This document shows, one piece after another, positions 7,195-16,300 of a stretch of 48,410 nucleotides of DNA. The stretch's first letter is position 1. The number at the start of each line of letters is the position of its first letter. Both the position numbers and the translations under genes were made by a program. Source of the DNA: Calditrichia bacterium (GTDB taxonomy: Bacteria; Calditrichota; Calditrichia; RBG-13-44-9; J075); assembly GCA_028284445.1 (NCBI GenBank), contig JANQRS010000079.1, positions 1-48,410 of the forward strand, written 5' to 3'. The notes below the pieces were generated by a model. That model worked only from the letters and a program-made list of their open reading frames with translations. It ran no database searches and had not been told where the DNA came from.

Positions 7195-9051
7195 CTAATC
7201 AGTCTGTGAATCTTTTCTCGGCCTTGACAACAGCATCACGTCCCGCAATTGCTCCACATTTCGTGCATTTTTCCATCCTTCCGCAAACTGGGGATTCTCT
7301 ACAAGATGGGCAATGCTCATCAGTGCCCGCAGGTGGTAGTTCCGTTCATCCCGGGAGCCAATCAGGGTGATAATTGTTGTTACCGGTTGGTGTAATTCAG
7401 AAAAAATTGCGCCCTCCTTGCAACGCACCAATAGAATATCGAAGACCTTTTCTCCTTCCACGATGACGTGTGGAATGGCCAGACCGGGGTGGACCATGGT
7501 GCTGGATTCTCTTTCCCTCTTGATAAAAGCCTCGTATAAGAATTCTTCACTAAGATTCAAACGCGGTGACAGTTCGGCTGCCATTCGATGAAACAATTCC
7601 TGAGCGCTAATTGATTCCTCTATATCCAAAATTGTACACTCTTGGACCAAATGATCAAAACGATCCAATTCGACACCGCCTCTTTCCAACGAGATATGTC
7701 GTAGCTCATCCTCTAAATTGCTGCGGTGAATGTCTTTTGACGTAACGGATTTCACCAAATATACGAAGGCAGATTCCCGGTCAATTTTACGCCACACGTA
7801 GCCGATGTACCACGCCCCTGCCAGTATTCCAAAAGCGCCTGTCAGTAAGAGCGGGACGAGGCCCATCTCAAAGATCAGGAATACGTACAATATAATGGAG
7901 ATGATTTGCAGCCAGGGGTAGAGCGGTGCTCGATAGACTGGCTGGTAGCTCTGGAGCTTGCTGCTGCGCATCACGATCACTGCAACATTGACCCCGATGA
8001 ACATCAATATCATGATGGTTGAGGCCGTCTTGACCAAGTCTTCGATGGATAGAACCGCAATAACGGCAATGATAAAGCCGGAAGTCAACAATATTGAAGT
8101 ATGTGGTGTGTGAAATCGCTTACTGGTATTGGAGAGCGCTTCCGGCACCAGGCCATCCCTGCTCATTGCCAAGGGAGAACGCGAGGCAGATAAGATGCCT
8201 GCGTTAGCCGTGGTAATAAAGGCCAAGAGAGAGGCTGTTTCGATGGCAATAAGGCCCCAATTACCAAAAATATTTTCAGCGCTGAGAGCAATTGGCAAAA
8301 GGGAAGCAGCAAGTTGATCCGCCTCAACAGTGCCTACAGTTATGGTAACGACAACCAGATAAAGAAAACTGACAACTCCAAACGCCAGAAACATGCCTTT
8401 GGGGAGGTTGTGCCCCGGGTTTCGCACTTCTTCACCCACGCTGGCAACTTTGGTAAGTCCTCCAAAAGAGACAAAGATCATCCCGGCGACGGCAAATAGT
8501 GTTTGAATATCTGCAGTGAAAAAGGGTTTGAAGGCTGCATCTTCAATCACTCTAAATCCGGCAAAACTGTGCAGAATTAGAATTCCCAGCAGCGCGAAGA
8601 CCAGCAATGTTTGGAGTTTTCCGACGCTCTTTACCGAAACCAGGTTGACAATTGTAAAGATAATACAGCCGACAATGGCAACCAGCTTGATTGCAAACAC
8701 CTGTGGAAAGGGTAAGAACTGTGCGCCAACAGTGCCAATGCCGATTAAGGCAAATCCTGCCTTCAAAGCTATAGAGAGCCAGTTTAGAAAACCGGCATAA
8801 GTTCCCATAAGCGGGCCGAGGGCACGTTCGATAAAAAAGTAGCTGCCACCGGCTTTCGGCATTGCTGTGGATAGTTCAGCCTGAGATAACATTGCCGGAA
8901 TGATAAACAAGCTGGCTAAGCCATAGGCTAAAATGACTGCCGGACCGGCTTTCTCAAATGCAATTCCAGGTAAAACAAAGAGACCGGAGCTGATCATTGC
9001 GCCGGCTGCCAGGCAAAAAACATCCAGAAGTTTCAGGTCTTTTTTCAGCAT
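7195..9051 (-). CDS. APC-family amino-acid permease fused to a PTS EIIA-like domain
   Basis: The protein has 618 residues. Residues 1 to about 430 are a 12-helix APC transporter, with the N-terminal signature Ala-Gly-Ala-Met-Ile-Ser-Ser-Gly-Leu-Phe-Val-Leu-Pro-Gly and the conserved Gly-Gly-Ser-Tyr-Phe-Phe-Ile-Glu-Arg-Ala-Leu-Gly. After a charged linker, residues about 470-615 match the PTS EIIA type-2 (nitrogen-PTS/fructose) fold. His528 sits in Leu-Ala-Ile-Pro-His-Val, the position phosphorylated in EIIA proteins. The fusion suggests that uptake is controlled by a phosphorelay or serves a regulatory role, which is inference. The ribosome-binding site is weak. Confidence 0.88.
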   Translation of the reverse strand: MLKKDLKLLDVFCLAAGAMISSGLFVLPGIAFEKAGPAVILAYGLASLFIIPAMLSQAELSTAMPKAGGSYFFIERALGPLMGTYAGFLNWLSIALKAGFALIGIGTVGAQFLPFPQVFAIKLVAIVGCIIFTIVNLVSVKSVGKLQTLLVFALLGILILHSFAGFRVIEDAAFKPFFTADIQTLFAVAGMIFVSFGGLTKVASVGEEVRNPGHNLPKGMFLAFGVVSFLYLVVVTITVGTVEADQLAASLLPIALSAENIFGNWGLIAIETASLLAFITTANAGILSASRSPLAMSRDGLVPEALSNTSKRFHTPHTSILLTSGFIIAVIAVLSIEDLVKTASTIMILMFIGVNVAVIVMRSSKLQSYQPVYRAPLYPWLQIISIILYVFLIFEMGLVPLLLTGAFGILAGAWYIGYVWRKIDRESAFVYLVKSVTSKDIHRSNLEDELRHISLERGGVELDRFDHLVQECTILDIEESISAQELFHRMAAELSPRLNLSEEFLYEAFIKRERESSTMVHPGLAIPHVIVEGEKVFDILLVRCKEGAIFSELHQPVTTIITLIGSRDERNYHLRALMSIAHLVENPQFAEGWKNARNVEQLRDVMLLSRPRKDSQTD

Positions 9052-9156
9052 TTATTTTATCTCGGCGATTGGCACGTTTTATGACATTGGTTTTGTCGAA
9101 TATAGCTTTAATCTTACCGAGTAATTTAATTTAATCACAGATATTAATGAAAAAGA

Positions 9157-9192
9157 AACCCCCCGCTGGAAATACTCCGGCGGGGGGTTTCG
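9157..9192 (-). terminator. Rho-independent terminator of the Kbp-like gene
   Basis: Read on the minus strand, a GC-rich hairpin (AAACCCCCCGC pairing with GCGGGGGGTTT) is followed by TTTCTTTTTC. It lies about 22 bp after the stop of the LysM gene at 9214, which it should terminate before the permease gene. Confidence 0.85.
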
Positions 9193-9213
9193 AATGCTTT
9201 TGGCTTCCGTAAT

Positions 9214-9663
9214 TTATTCGCCAAGCTTGGGAATGCGGATCTGCTGACCAGGGAAAATCAGGTCAGGATCTTTGATCACTTCGCGATTGGCTTCAAACAG
9301 AGCCGGATACTTCATCGGATCTGCATAGTACTTCTTGGCAATTTTGGAAAGTGAATCGCCGGACTGAATAGTATAGAAAACGGTTTTTTCTTCTTCCTCT
9401 TCCTGGGCACGAACAAAAAAGTAGTCGTCATTAACTTTCTCAACACCCTGAACGTTTCCAGCGAGCAGAATGCCTTTTTGGTGCGTAGCAAAAGTATCGC
9501 ATTCGCCGTAGAGGCCAACAATACCATCTTCGAGCTCAACTTTCAAGTTCATGATAGCATCGCCAAGGTCGTCACCGAGCAATTTTTGAATATCTTCAGC
9601 GCCAGGCATGTCCTTGCCAAAGATCTTATTTCCGATATCTGATACAAAATCAAAGAATCCCAT
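9214..9663 (-). CDS. kbp: BON-LysM protein, Kbp (YgaU)-like potassium-binding protein
   Basis: This 149-residue protein has the same length and domain order as Escherichia coli Kbp/YgaU: an N-terminal Met-Gly-Phe-Phe-Asp-Phe-Val segment, a BON domain (about 28-85) and a LysM domain (about 95-146). The LysM motifs are Tyr-Thr-Ile-Gln-Ser-Gly-Asp-Ser-Leu-Ser-Lys-Ile-Ala-Lys-Lys and Ile-Phe-Pro-Gly-Gln-Gln-Ile-Arg-Ile-Pro. E. coli Kbp is a cytoplasmic K+-binding protein induced by high potassium. Here an acidic run (Gln-Glu-Glu-Glu-Glu-Glu) joins the two domains. No signal peptide is visible. The ribosome-binding site GGAGG lies 8 nt before the ATG, with a promoter at 9758-9787 and a terminator at 9157-9192, so this is a single-gene unit. 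Confidence 0.88.
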   Translation of the reverse strand: MGFFDFVSDIGNKIFGKDMPGAEDIQKLLGDDLGDAIMNLKVELEDGIVGLYGECDTFATHQKGILLAGNVQGVEKVNDDYFFVRAQEEEEEKTVFYTIQSGDSLSKIAKKYYADPMKYPALFEANREVIKDPDLIFPGQQIRIPKLGE

Positions 9664-9757
9664 AGTGATTCCTCCAAGATAATAATGAGTAGATACATAC
9701 TAAATCTGCAGACGAATAGGTCATGCACTAGTATTTGACTCTATTTTAGATCGCTTC

Positions 9758-9787
9758 ATTATAAACATGTCACAGAATTATTGACAA
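9758..9787 (-). promoter_or_regulatory. Promoter of the Kbp-like gene
   Basis: On the minus strand, TTGTCA (9782-9787) and a perfect TATAAT (9758-9763) are 18 bp apart. They give a start site roughly 90 nt before the ATG of the BON-LysM gene. Confidence 0.6.
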
Positions 9788-9935
9788 GAACAAAAATTAA
9801 TTGAAATAAGGCGGATGATTTTGGTGTAAGGCCTGCTAAGAGAAGTCTGTTTTCGAGATAACGAACGAGGTGATCTTTGCGGGGAGGTGGATATACATTT
9901 CAAAACTGTTCTTGCCAATTGCTACCTCTCCAAAC
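9788..9935. other. Short non-coding chromosomal flank left of the element
   Basis: This interval lies between the Kbp promoter and the left attachment repeat. I see no supported gene. An ORF reading leftward across the tRNA remnant (to about 10057) is not credible. Confidence 0.5.
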
Positions 9936-10028
9936 AAAAAAGGGCTACGAACCAATCTTCGTAACCCTTTATATTTTCTACGTGGCGTCTCCCTGAATTG
10001 AACTGGGGACACACGGATTTTCAGTCCG
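9936..10028. repeat. Left attachment site (attL): displaced tRNA-Phe 3' half plus terminator
   Basis: This 93-bp segment matches 35378-35470 without gaps and with five mismatches. The last 34 bp (9995-10028) are identical. It holds the tRNA-Phe terminator hairpin (9939-9970) and the 3' half of the tRNA up to the anticodon stem, then similarity stops. One mismatch puts an A-A clash in the T stem, so this copy is no longer under tRNA selection. Because the tRNA 5' half lies at the far right end, this is the original chromosomal 3' half, separated from it by integration. Confidence 0.9.
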
Positions 10029-11413
10029 GTTGGGAGCGAATGATCTAAATTCAACAATTACAAGATAAGCCGAATAAAGACTTGAGCCTGTCTTCGAATG
10101 CAGTCTTTAATTTGAAGGCATTTGAAGGCATTGAAGAACTCATGCTTGCCAATAAGTGCTTACGTATTACTTACGTGCGCTAAAATCTTCGTTATGGGAA
10201 CGAAATGATCTATGTTTTCAGATTGTGAGTAGATGGTTCTGTTATGTAGGTAGTGATTTATTATTGAGTTATGTCTTTTGCTCTACCTGCATTTGTAACC
10301 ATTTATCGCCTTCGAAAATCGTGGCTATATACAATTTTGTCGACGTGGTCTTGTTAAATTGGTATCAATTAGATACGCTAGCAGCATACGCCTCAGCGTA
10401 CTTACACCAAACAAATAAAAAAGGTGGCAAAAATATTGACTAACGTATCAATTATGACTTAGTTTTTGATAGATATATAGGCAGGCCGTTATTACACATA
10501 ACTTACCGTTATTCTTGAATTCAAATTCACTATGACTTGGTAAAGTCTATTTAGGCTTTTACTAAAACTAACAACAGTAAGGCAAAATTAAAAAATTGTG
10601 AACATTCAAAAAACTTCGCATGCTCTGATAGCTTGCCGTGAAAACTGTCGTTGCTAGCCCCTACGCAAATCGCTCTACGATTACGGAAAAGGCAAGTAAA
10701 TAGTAAGTTGCCTGATGCAGTGTGCTGTATGTTTGCCGTCTTGGTTTTCTTTTTTCGATGCCGTTCAATGATTGGATAGATGCATGTTGATGATCGTAGA
10801 CATAAGCACAAGAACCCAAAGCTAGATTGTCGCGTGGCTCATGCTAACTCTGCAATAGTGTTTTTTGTATGCAGATAGTAAGCTTTATCTAAGAGGCAAA
10901 TATTTTATCAATATCTAGCAATTCCAAAGTCTTCGTATTAGTAGGTGGGGCTGTTGTTTTTCCACTAAATATATCCTTTAGATCATCATGGTTTAAACAA
11001 AAATTAGGACAATAGAAGACTCGGAATGGAGGCCGAGAGAGAAAATAGGAGCTCGAATTCTTTATCTCAAATACAACAAATATGTCAAAATTTTGTAGAT
11101 GTTGGTGCTGAACCACCAATATTTCCTAGATGACGATATCAATTTGTTAACACTGACAAGCAGCAAGTAAGCTGCAAAAACATTCGGATGGCGAACCAAA
11201 GCTTCTTCCTCGAGAACAATAATGTCTATCGATTTATACCCATTTTTCTTAGTTTGATCAGATGGGGCATCAGATTCTTAAACTTGAAAAGAGTGTTTTG
11301 GTAAGTTGTTGGTTTTGCTGCATAAATAGTGTCTTGTCAACAATTGTGTCATGCTTTGAAAGCCGACGAATACAAGCCAAACCAAGCTTGTAGGAATGAC
11401 GAAAGGATAACAA
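10029..11413. other. Left-end region of the element with no well-supported gene
   Basis: This 1.4-kb AT-rich stretch has only short unconvincing frames, many stops and no good ribosome-binding sites. A 10-bp tandem pair (TTTGAAGGCA, 10111-10130) lies near the end and could be an integrase arm site, which is a guess. The best protein-like trace is on the minus strand at 10886-11119. A weak promoter-like pair (TTGGTA at 11298, CATAAA at 11321, 17 bp apart) precedes the first cargo gene. Confidence 0.5.
10889..11119 (-). pseudogene. Possible gene remnant, unrecognised
   Basis: About 65 residues on the minus strand look protein-like: a hydrophobic beta segment Asp-Ile-Phe-Val-Val-Phe-Glu-Ile-Lys, then Arg-Val-Phe-Tyr-Cys-Pro, then a helical acidic tail ending Asp-Ile-Asp-Lys-Ile-Phe-Ala-Ser. 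No ribosome-binding site or convincing start is seen, and a neighbouring frame (Gly-Asn-Ile-Gly-Gly-Ser-Ala-Pro) may be its shifted upstream part. I do not recognise the family, and it may be chance. Confidence 0.2.
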
Positions 11414-13300
11414 ATGCCCCCGACTCAAACTGATTTTCTTATTGTAACACCTTTGGCCGAAGAATTAAATGCTGTACTTGACCGACTTCCAAATCCTAAA
11501 AAAATACCTTCATCTGAAGATGACATACGAATTTATTACTCTGCTAACCTACCACTCGAATTTGCGAACGGGACAAAGTCGCAATACTCGATTGTAGTTT
11601 TACCGCTCGCGAAGATGGGAGAAACTGAGGCCGCGAGCGCAACAAGCACTGCGGTTCATAGGTGGCAACCACGGTATATTTTGTTGGTTGGTATTGCCGG
11701 TGGAATAGCAAAAGCAGAGGTTAGTCTAGGGGATATATTGATTTCAGAACAAGTAGCAGATTATGAAGTGGCAAAAATTACGGACAAAGGTCCCGTGATT
11801 CGTTGGCAGGTATATCGAGTTGATCAACGATTACTCATCGCAGCTCAAAATTTCAACAGTGAAAAATGGAAAAAGACTACAGCTCGGCGATATAATAAAA
11901 AGATCCCAACAGTGCAATTCGGTCCAATCTGTACCGGTAACAAAATCATCGCGGATAGTAGCCTGGCGGATCAGTTACGTGAAGTATGGGCAAAACTGAT
12001 TGGTGTTGAAATGGAAGCCAGTGGTGTTGCTAATGCAGCCTCTCAATCAGCATATCAGCTTGGGTTTTTCATGATCCGGGGCGTGTCTGACCTTGCGGAT
12101 GGCAATAAATCCTCAAGATATGTGAAACGTTGGCGCCCCTACGCCTGCGAGATTGCCGCAGCATATACGGTTGAATTTCTCAAAAGTGGGCCGGTACCAG
12201 CGAGAAATATTGACTCAAGTATATCCAAAATCAATAGCCATTCACTTCCTGAAGTTGAATCCTCTCCTACAAGTTTAAATTCTTCTTTTCAACAAACCGA
12301 TATCCCAGAAGGAACAATGGACCCAGAGTCTATATTTTATATAGAACGTCCAGAAGACAAGTTGGTTTTTGATATTTTAAAAGGACGAAGATTTACAGTG
12401 ATCATAAAGGGGCCGCGCCAAGTGGGAAAGAGTTCTTTGTTGGTTAGAGCTGTCAAAAACGAAGAGGATTCCAAGAAAAGAATTGCACTCCTTGATTTTC
12501 AATTGCTTGACAATTCCACTATTTGCGATCAAGAAACATTTTTTCGGAGATTCTGTTCGTGGATTTCTGATGAAATAGGTCTCATGGATAAAACGAACCA
12601 ATACTGGAAACCCGAGTTGGGTCCAGTTCTCTGTTGCACTCGCTACATCAGCCGTTACATCCTGCCTGCTAGCCCTGGTGGTTTACTGATCGCAATCGAC
12701 GAATCCGAACGCATTTTCGGGTCTCCGTTTCGCTCCGACTTTTTCGGCATGTTAAGAGCTTGGCACAATAAACGCCGAAAAAATTCAATATGGGACAATC
12801 TAAGTCTATTATTGGTAACTTCTACTGAACCAAATATGTTCGTTACCAAGATGTATCAATCGCCTTTTAACGTTGGCACAACAGTAACAATTTCAGACTT
12901 TACCTTTAGACACATCCGCCAACTCAATGAATGTTATGGAGCTCCGCTTTCGCCTCATCAAGAGCAAAAACTAATGCAAGTATTAGGCGGACAACCTTAC
13001 CTCACTCATCTAACTATTAACCTCGTTGCATCGAGGATCAAGACGTTCGACGATATTATAGAAAATTCTTTGAATGAGGCAAGTATCTTTGCAAATCACC
13101 TTCAAAAACATCTAATAAATCTACAGACTCAAAAAGAACTAGTAATGGCTTTTGATCAAATCATCAAAACAGAGTCTTACCCTGATGAAATGTCATTTGT
13201 TAGGTTGTCTAGTGCCGGTCTCGTAATAAGGAAGAATGGTCTACCAGTGCCTAGGTGCGAACTGTATTCACAATATTTCAAGGATAGATTGAATGCCTGA
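11414..13300 (+). CDS. Nucleosidase (PNP/MTAN fold) fused to an AAA_35-type STAND ATPase
   Basis: The protein has 628 residues. Residues 5-258 are a phosphorylase/nucleosidase fold: Val-Gly-Ile-Ala-Gly-Gly, Gly-Asp-Ile-Leu-Ile-Ser, Gly-Val-Glu-Met-Glu-Ala-Ser-Gly (near 197-204) and Ile-Arg-Gly-Val-Ser-Asp226-Leu-Ala-Asp, where the Asp is the catalytic acid of MTA/SAH nucleosidases. After a Ser-rich linker comes an AAA_35-like P-loop ATPase: Walker A Gly-Pro-Arg-Gln-Val-Gly-Lys-Ser-Ser (333-341) and Walker B Leu-Leu-Ile-Ala-Ile-Asp-Glu (424-430). Related nucleosidase effectors in bacterial immunity destroy ATP or other nucleotides on infection; an effector plus signalling-ATPase reading is inference. 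The start has AAAGGA 6-7 nt upstream. The last 8 bases overlap the next gene. Confidence 0.88.
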   Translation: MPPTQTDFLIVTPLAEELNAVLDRLPNPKKIPSSEDDIRIYYSANLPLEFANGTKSQYSIVVLPLAKMGETEAASATSTAVHRWQPRYILLVGIAGGIAKAEVSLGDILISEQVADYEVAKITDKGPVIRWQVYRVDQRLLIAAQNFNSEKWKKTTARRYNKKIPTVQFGPICTGNKIIADSSLADQLREVWAKLIGVEMEASGVANAASQSAYQLGFFMIRGVSDLADGNKSSRYVKRWRPYACEIAAAYTVEFLKSGPVPARNIDSSISKINSHSLPEVESSPTSLNSSFQQTDIPEGTMDPESIFYIERPEDKLVFDILKGRRFTVIIKGPRQVGKSSLLVRAVKNEEDSKKRIALLDFQLLDNSTICDQETFFRRFCSWISDEIGLMDKTNQYWKPELGPVLCCTRYISRYILPASPGGLLIAIDESERIFGSPFRSDFFGMLRAWHNKRRKNSIWDNLSLLLVTSTEPNMFVTKMYQSPFNVGTTVTISDFTFRHIRQLNECYGAPLSPHQEQKLMQVLGGQPYLTHLTINLVASRIKTFDDIIENSLNEASIFANHLQKHLINLQTQKELVMAFDQIIKTESYPDEMSFVRLSSAGLVIRKNGLPVPRCELYSQYFKDRLNA

Positions 13301-16300
13301 TAAGACTATTTATACATTGGGAGGGACCGTACAGGCCAGTGATGGGATTTATATATCTAGAAAAGCAGATGATGAACTGTTGCGATATTGTGTTGACGGT
13401 GAATATGCTTATGTCTTATCATCCCGACAAATGGGAAAATCAAGCCTGATGGTCAGGACATCGGAGGAACTTGAGAAACGGGAAATTGTTTCCATTATTA
13501 TTGATTTGACAGAATTTGGCGTTTTCAATAAGTCAGATGAACAGTGGTTTCTTGGCTTACTAGTACAAATCGCTGAACCACTAATTGAAGACGATGTGCT
13601 GGATTGGTGGAAAAAATATTCAGATTTAGGTGTTACTGTTAGATTTTCTTCCTTCCTCGAAAAGATCCTTGAAGAAGTAGACAGACAGATTGTAGTTTTT
13701 ATTGATGAAATTGACATGACCTTGGGGCTAAGTTTTGGGGACGACTTCTTTGCCCTAATTCGTTATTTTTATAATTCAAGAGCTAAAAATCCCAAATTCA
13801 AGAAGCTATCTTTCGTTCTTTTAGGTGTCGCGACACCTAGCCAGTTAATCAGTGACACAAGACGAACTCCATTTAATATTGGGAAGCGTGTTAAATTAAC
13901 AGATTTCACATTTCAAGAAGCTTTGCCTCTGGCAGATGGTTTTAAATTGCAAAAAAGCAGAGCAGAGGCTGCCCTACAAATAATTTTAGAATGGACAGAT
14001 GGTCATCCTTATTTGGCTCAATATATCTGTTCAAATATCGCAGAAAGATTAGGCGATGCGCAAAAGAACACAGATCTGAGAGACTTTATCGGAGAAACCG
14101 TAAATCTTACTTTACTTTCAGAAGAAGGAAAACAGAACAATCACAACATCAAATTTGTCCGCGATTATTTATTGAGCACTAAAGACCTACTTAAGTTGCT
14201 AGAAATCTATTCTCAGGTGAGAAACGATAAAAAGATATTAGATGATGCGAAAAATAGCTTTTACTCCACGCTAAAGCTAAGCGGAATCGTAAAAATCGAC
14301 AGAGATCGTAATTTGCGAGTGCGGAACCGGATTTACTATCGCATATTCGACTCAGTATGGATAGATAAGTTAAAAGATCAAGTTGTCGGGTCGTCGAAAA
14401 AGAAGAAAGCTGATGTCTTCATATCATATAGTCATCGCGACGAAAAGTGGGTTGTAAATTATTTACTATCGTATCTGGAAAAGATGAATTTGGAAGTCAT
14501 CATTGATTACAGGGATTTTGTGCTCGGTCAAACCAACTATCAGAATATTAAACGCGCTCTTAAGCGAAGTAAATTTATCTTACTTGTGTTAAGTCCAGGC
14601 TGGATCGCAAGTGAACAAGATGTTATTGGCGAATTATTATCTCAAGCCAAAAATCCGGCTAAGTTAAATCAACGCATAATCCCCATTTTGTTAGACGAAT
14701 GTGAGGTACCATCATTTATTTCTAAATCTACGTGCATTAACTTTACAGAAAAAGATAATAGTACTTCTGCCTGGGGCCAATTATTATTCGCTCTTGGTTT
14801 ATCGCAAACATCACAAAAGACCACTGCGGAGATGGTGCGTGAAGTATACCGCCAAGTAGAAAATAGAATTGATGACGCACGAAGCTCGAACGCAACCACG
14901 CTTGACCTTAGTGCCGATCTATTATCCCCTTTATCTAGAATCGATAAGATTCCGAAGAGTTTAGGACAGCTTAAGCAATTGCAAGAATTGAATCTCGCAG
15001 GCAACGAGTTGTCGATATTGTTGGAGTCATTGAGGCTTCTTACACAATTAGAAAAACTAGACCTCTCAGCGAACCAACTAACAGAACTTCCTGACTGGAT
15101 AGGCCAACTTACGCAATTAAAAACTCTAAATCTTTCAAACAATAAGTTGTCAGAATTACCGGAGTCGCTGGGCAAGCTTGACCAATTATCTGAATTGCAA
15201 TTATCAGGTAATCAATTTATTCAATTACCAATTTGTTTAAGACAATTAGGCCAATTAAGATCTCTGACACTTTCGAACAATCAATTAACGTCAGTGCCAG
15301 AATGGTTGCCAGAACTTACTCATTTACAATCCATTTCTTTTTACAACAACAGGATAACTGATTTACCTCCGTCATTAGCCAAATTGAAATATTTAAATGA
15401 AATTGATCTCGATAATAATCCCCTTAATCCTGAACTAGCAGCAACTTATGCTATAAGTCATAATAGTGGTCTTGAAGTTGTGAAACAGTATCTGCGTGCG
15501 AAAGTTGCCACGCAATTCACTCTCAACGAAGCTAAGCTAGTCCTCGTTGGTGAGGGTGAATCAGGCAAGAGCAGCCTGTTGAGTGCACTTTGTAACGAAC
15601 CATGGACGGAAGATCGCTCCACTACATATGGTATTGAGATCAAACCGGTTAAAGTTATCGATCCTGGCAGTAAAATGGAGATTACCCTCAATAGCTGGGA
15701 ATTTGGTGGCCAACTAGTTTTTCGACCGTTAATCCAATTGTTTTTTAGCGCGCCTGCAATCTATCTTGTCGTTTGGAAGCCAAGCGAAGGGCCTCAACAG
15801 GGCTTTGTTAAAGAATGGATTCAGCTAATCATGCACCGCGAGCCTGACGCAAAAATCCTGGTGGTCGCCACGCATGGCGGGCCCCAAGATCGCCAGCCCG
15901 ATATCGACCATCAGGAATTGTGGGATCTCTTCGGCCGCGAGACAGTGCTAGATTTCTTCCACGTTGAAAGTAAGCCTAACAAGAAGGGCAACCGGTACGG
16001 CATCGAAGAACTCAAGCAAGCCATCGCTCGTGTCGCTGCCACTTTACCGGAGATGGGGCGCTCTGTTCCCAAACGCTGGCAGGATGTGCGTCAAGCCTTG
16101 GCGAAAACCGGGGCAACCTACCTGCCGTTGGAGCGCGTATACGATCTCTGCCGTGACCATAACATGGACGTCGAAGAGGCGAGTCTCTTCATCACCATCT
16201 CCCACCGTCTTGGACTTCTTATCCATTACGAATACGATCCTATCCTACGCGATATTGTCGTGCTCAAACCTGATTGGTTGGCCACTGCTATCAGTTTTAT

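Noticed and set aside
9836..10057. 73-residue minus-strand frame across the left attachment site
   Set aside because: It runs through the tRNA remnant and its terminator, so it is not a gene.
10156..10443. 95-residue plus-strand frame in the left end of the element
   Set aside because: It has no ribosome-binding site, low-complexity hydrophobic and Cys content, and no recognisable fold.
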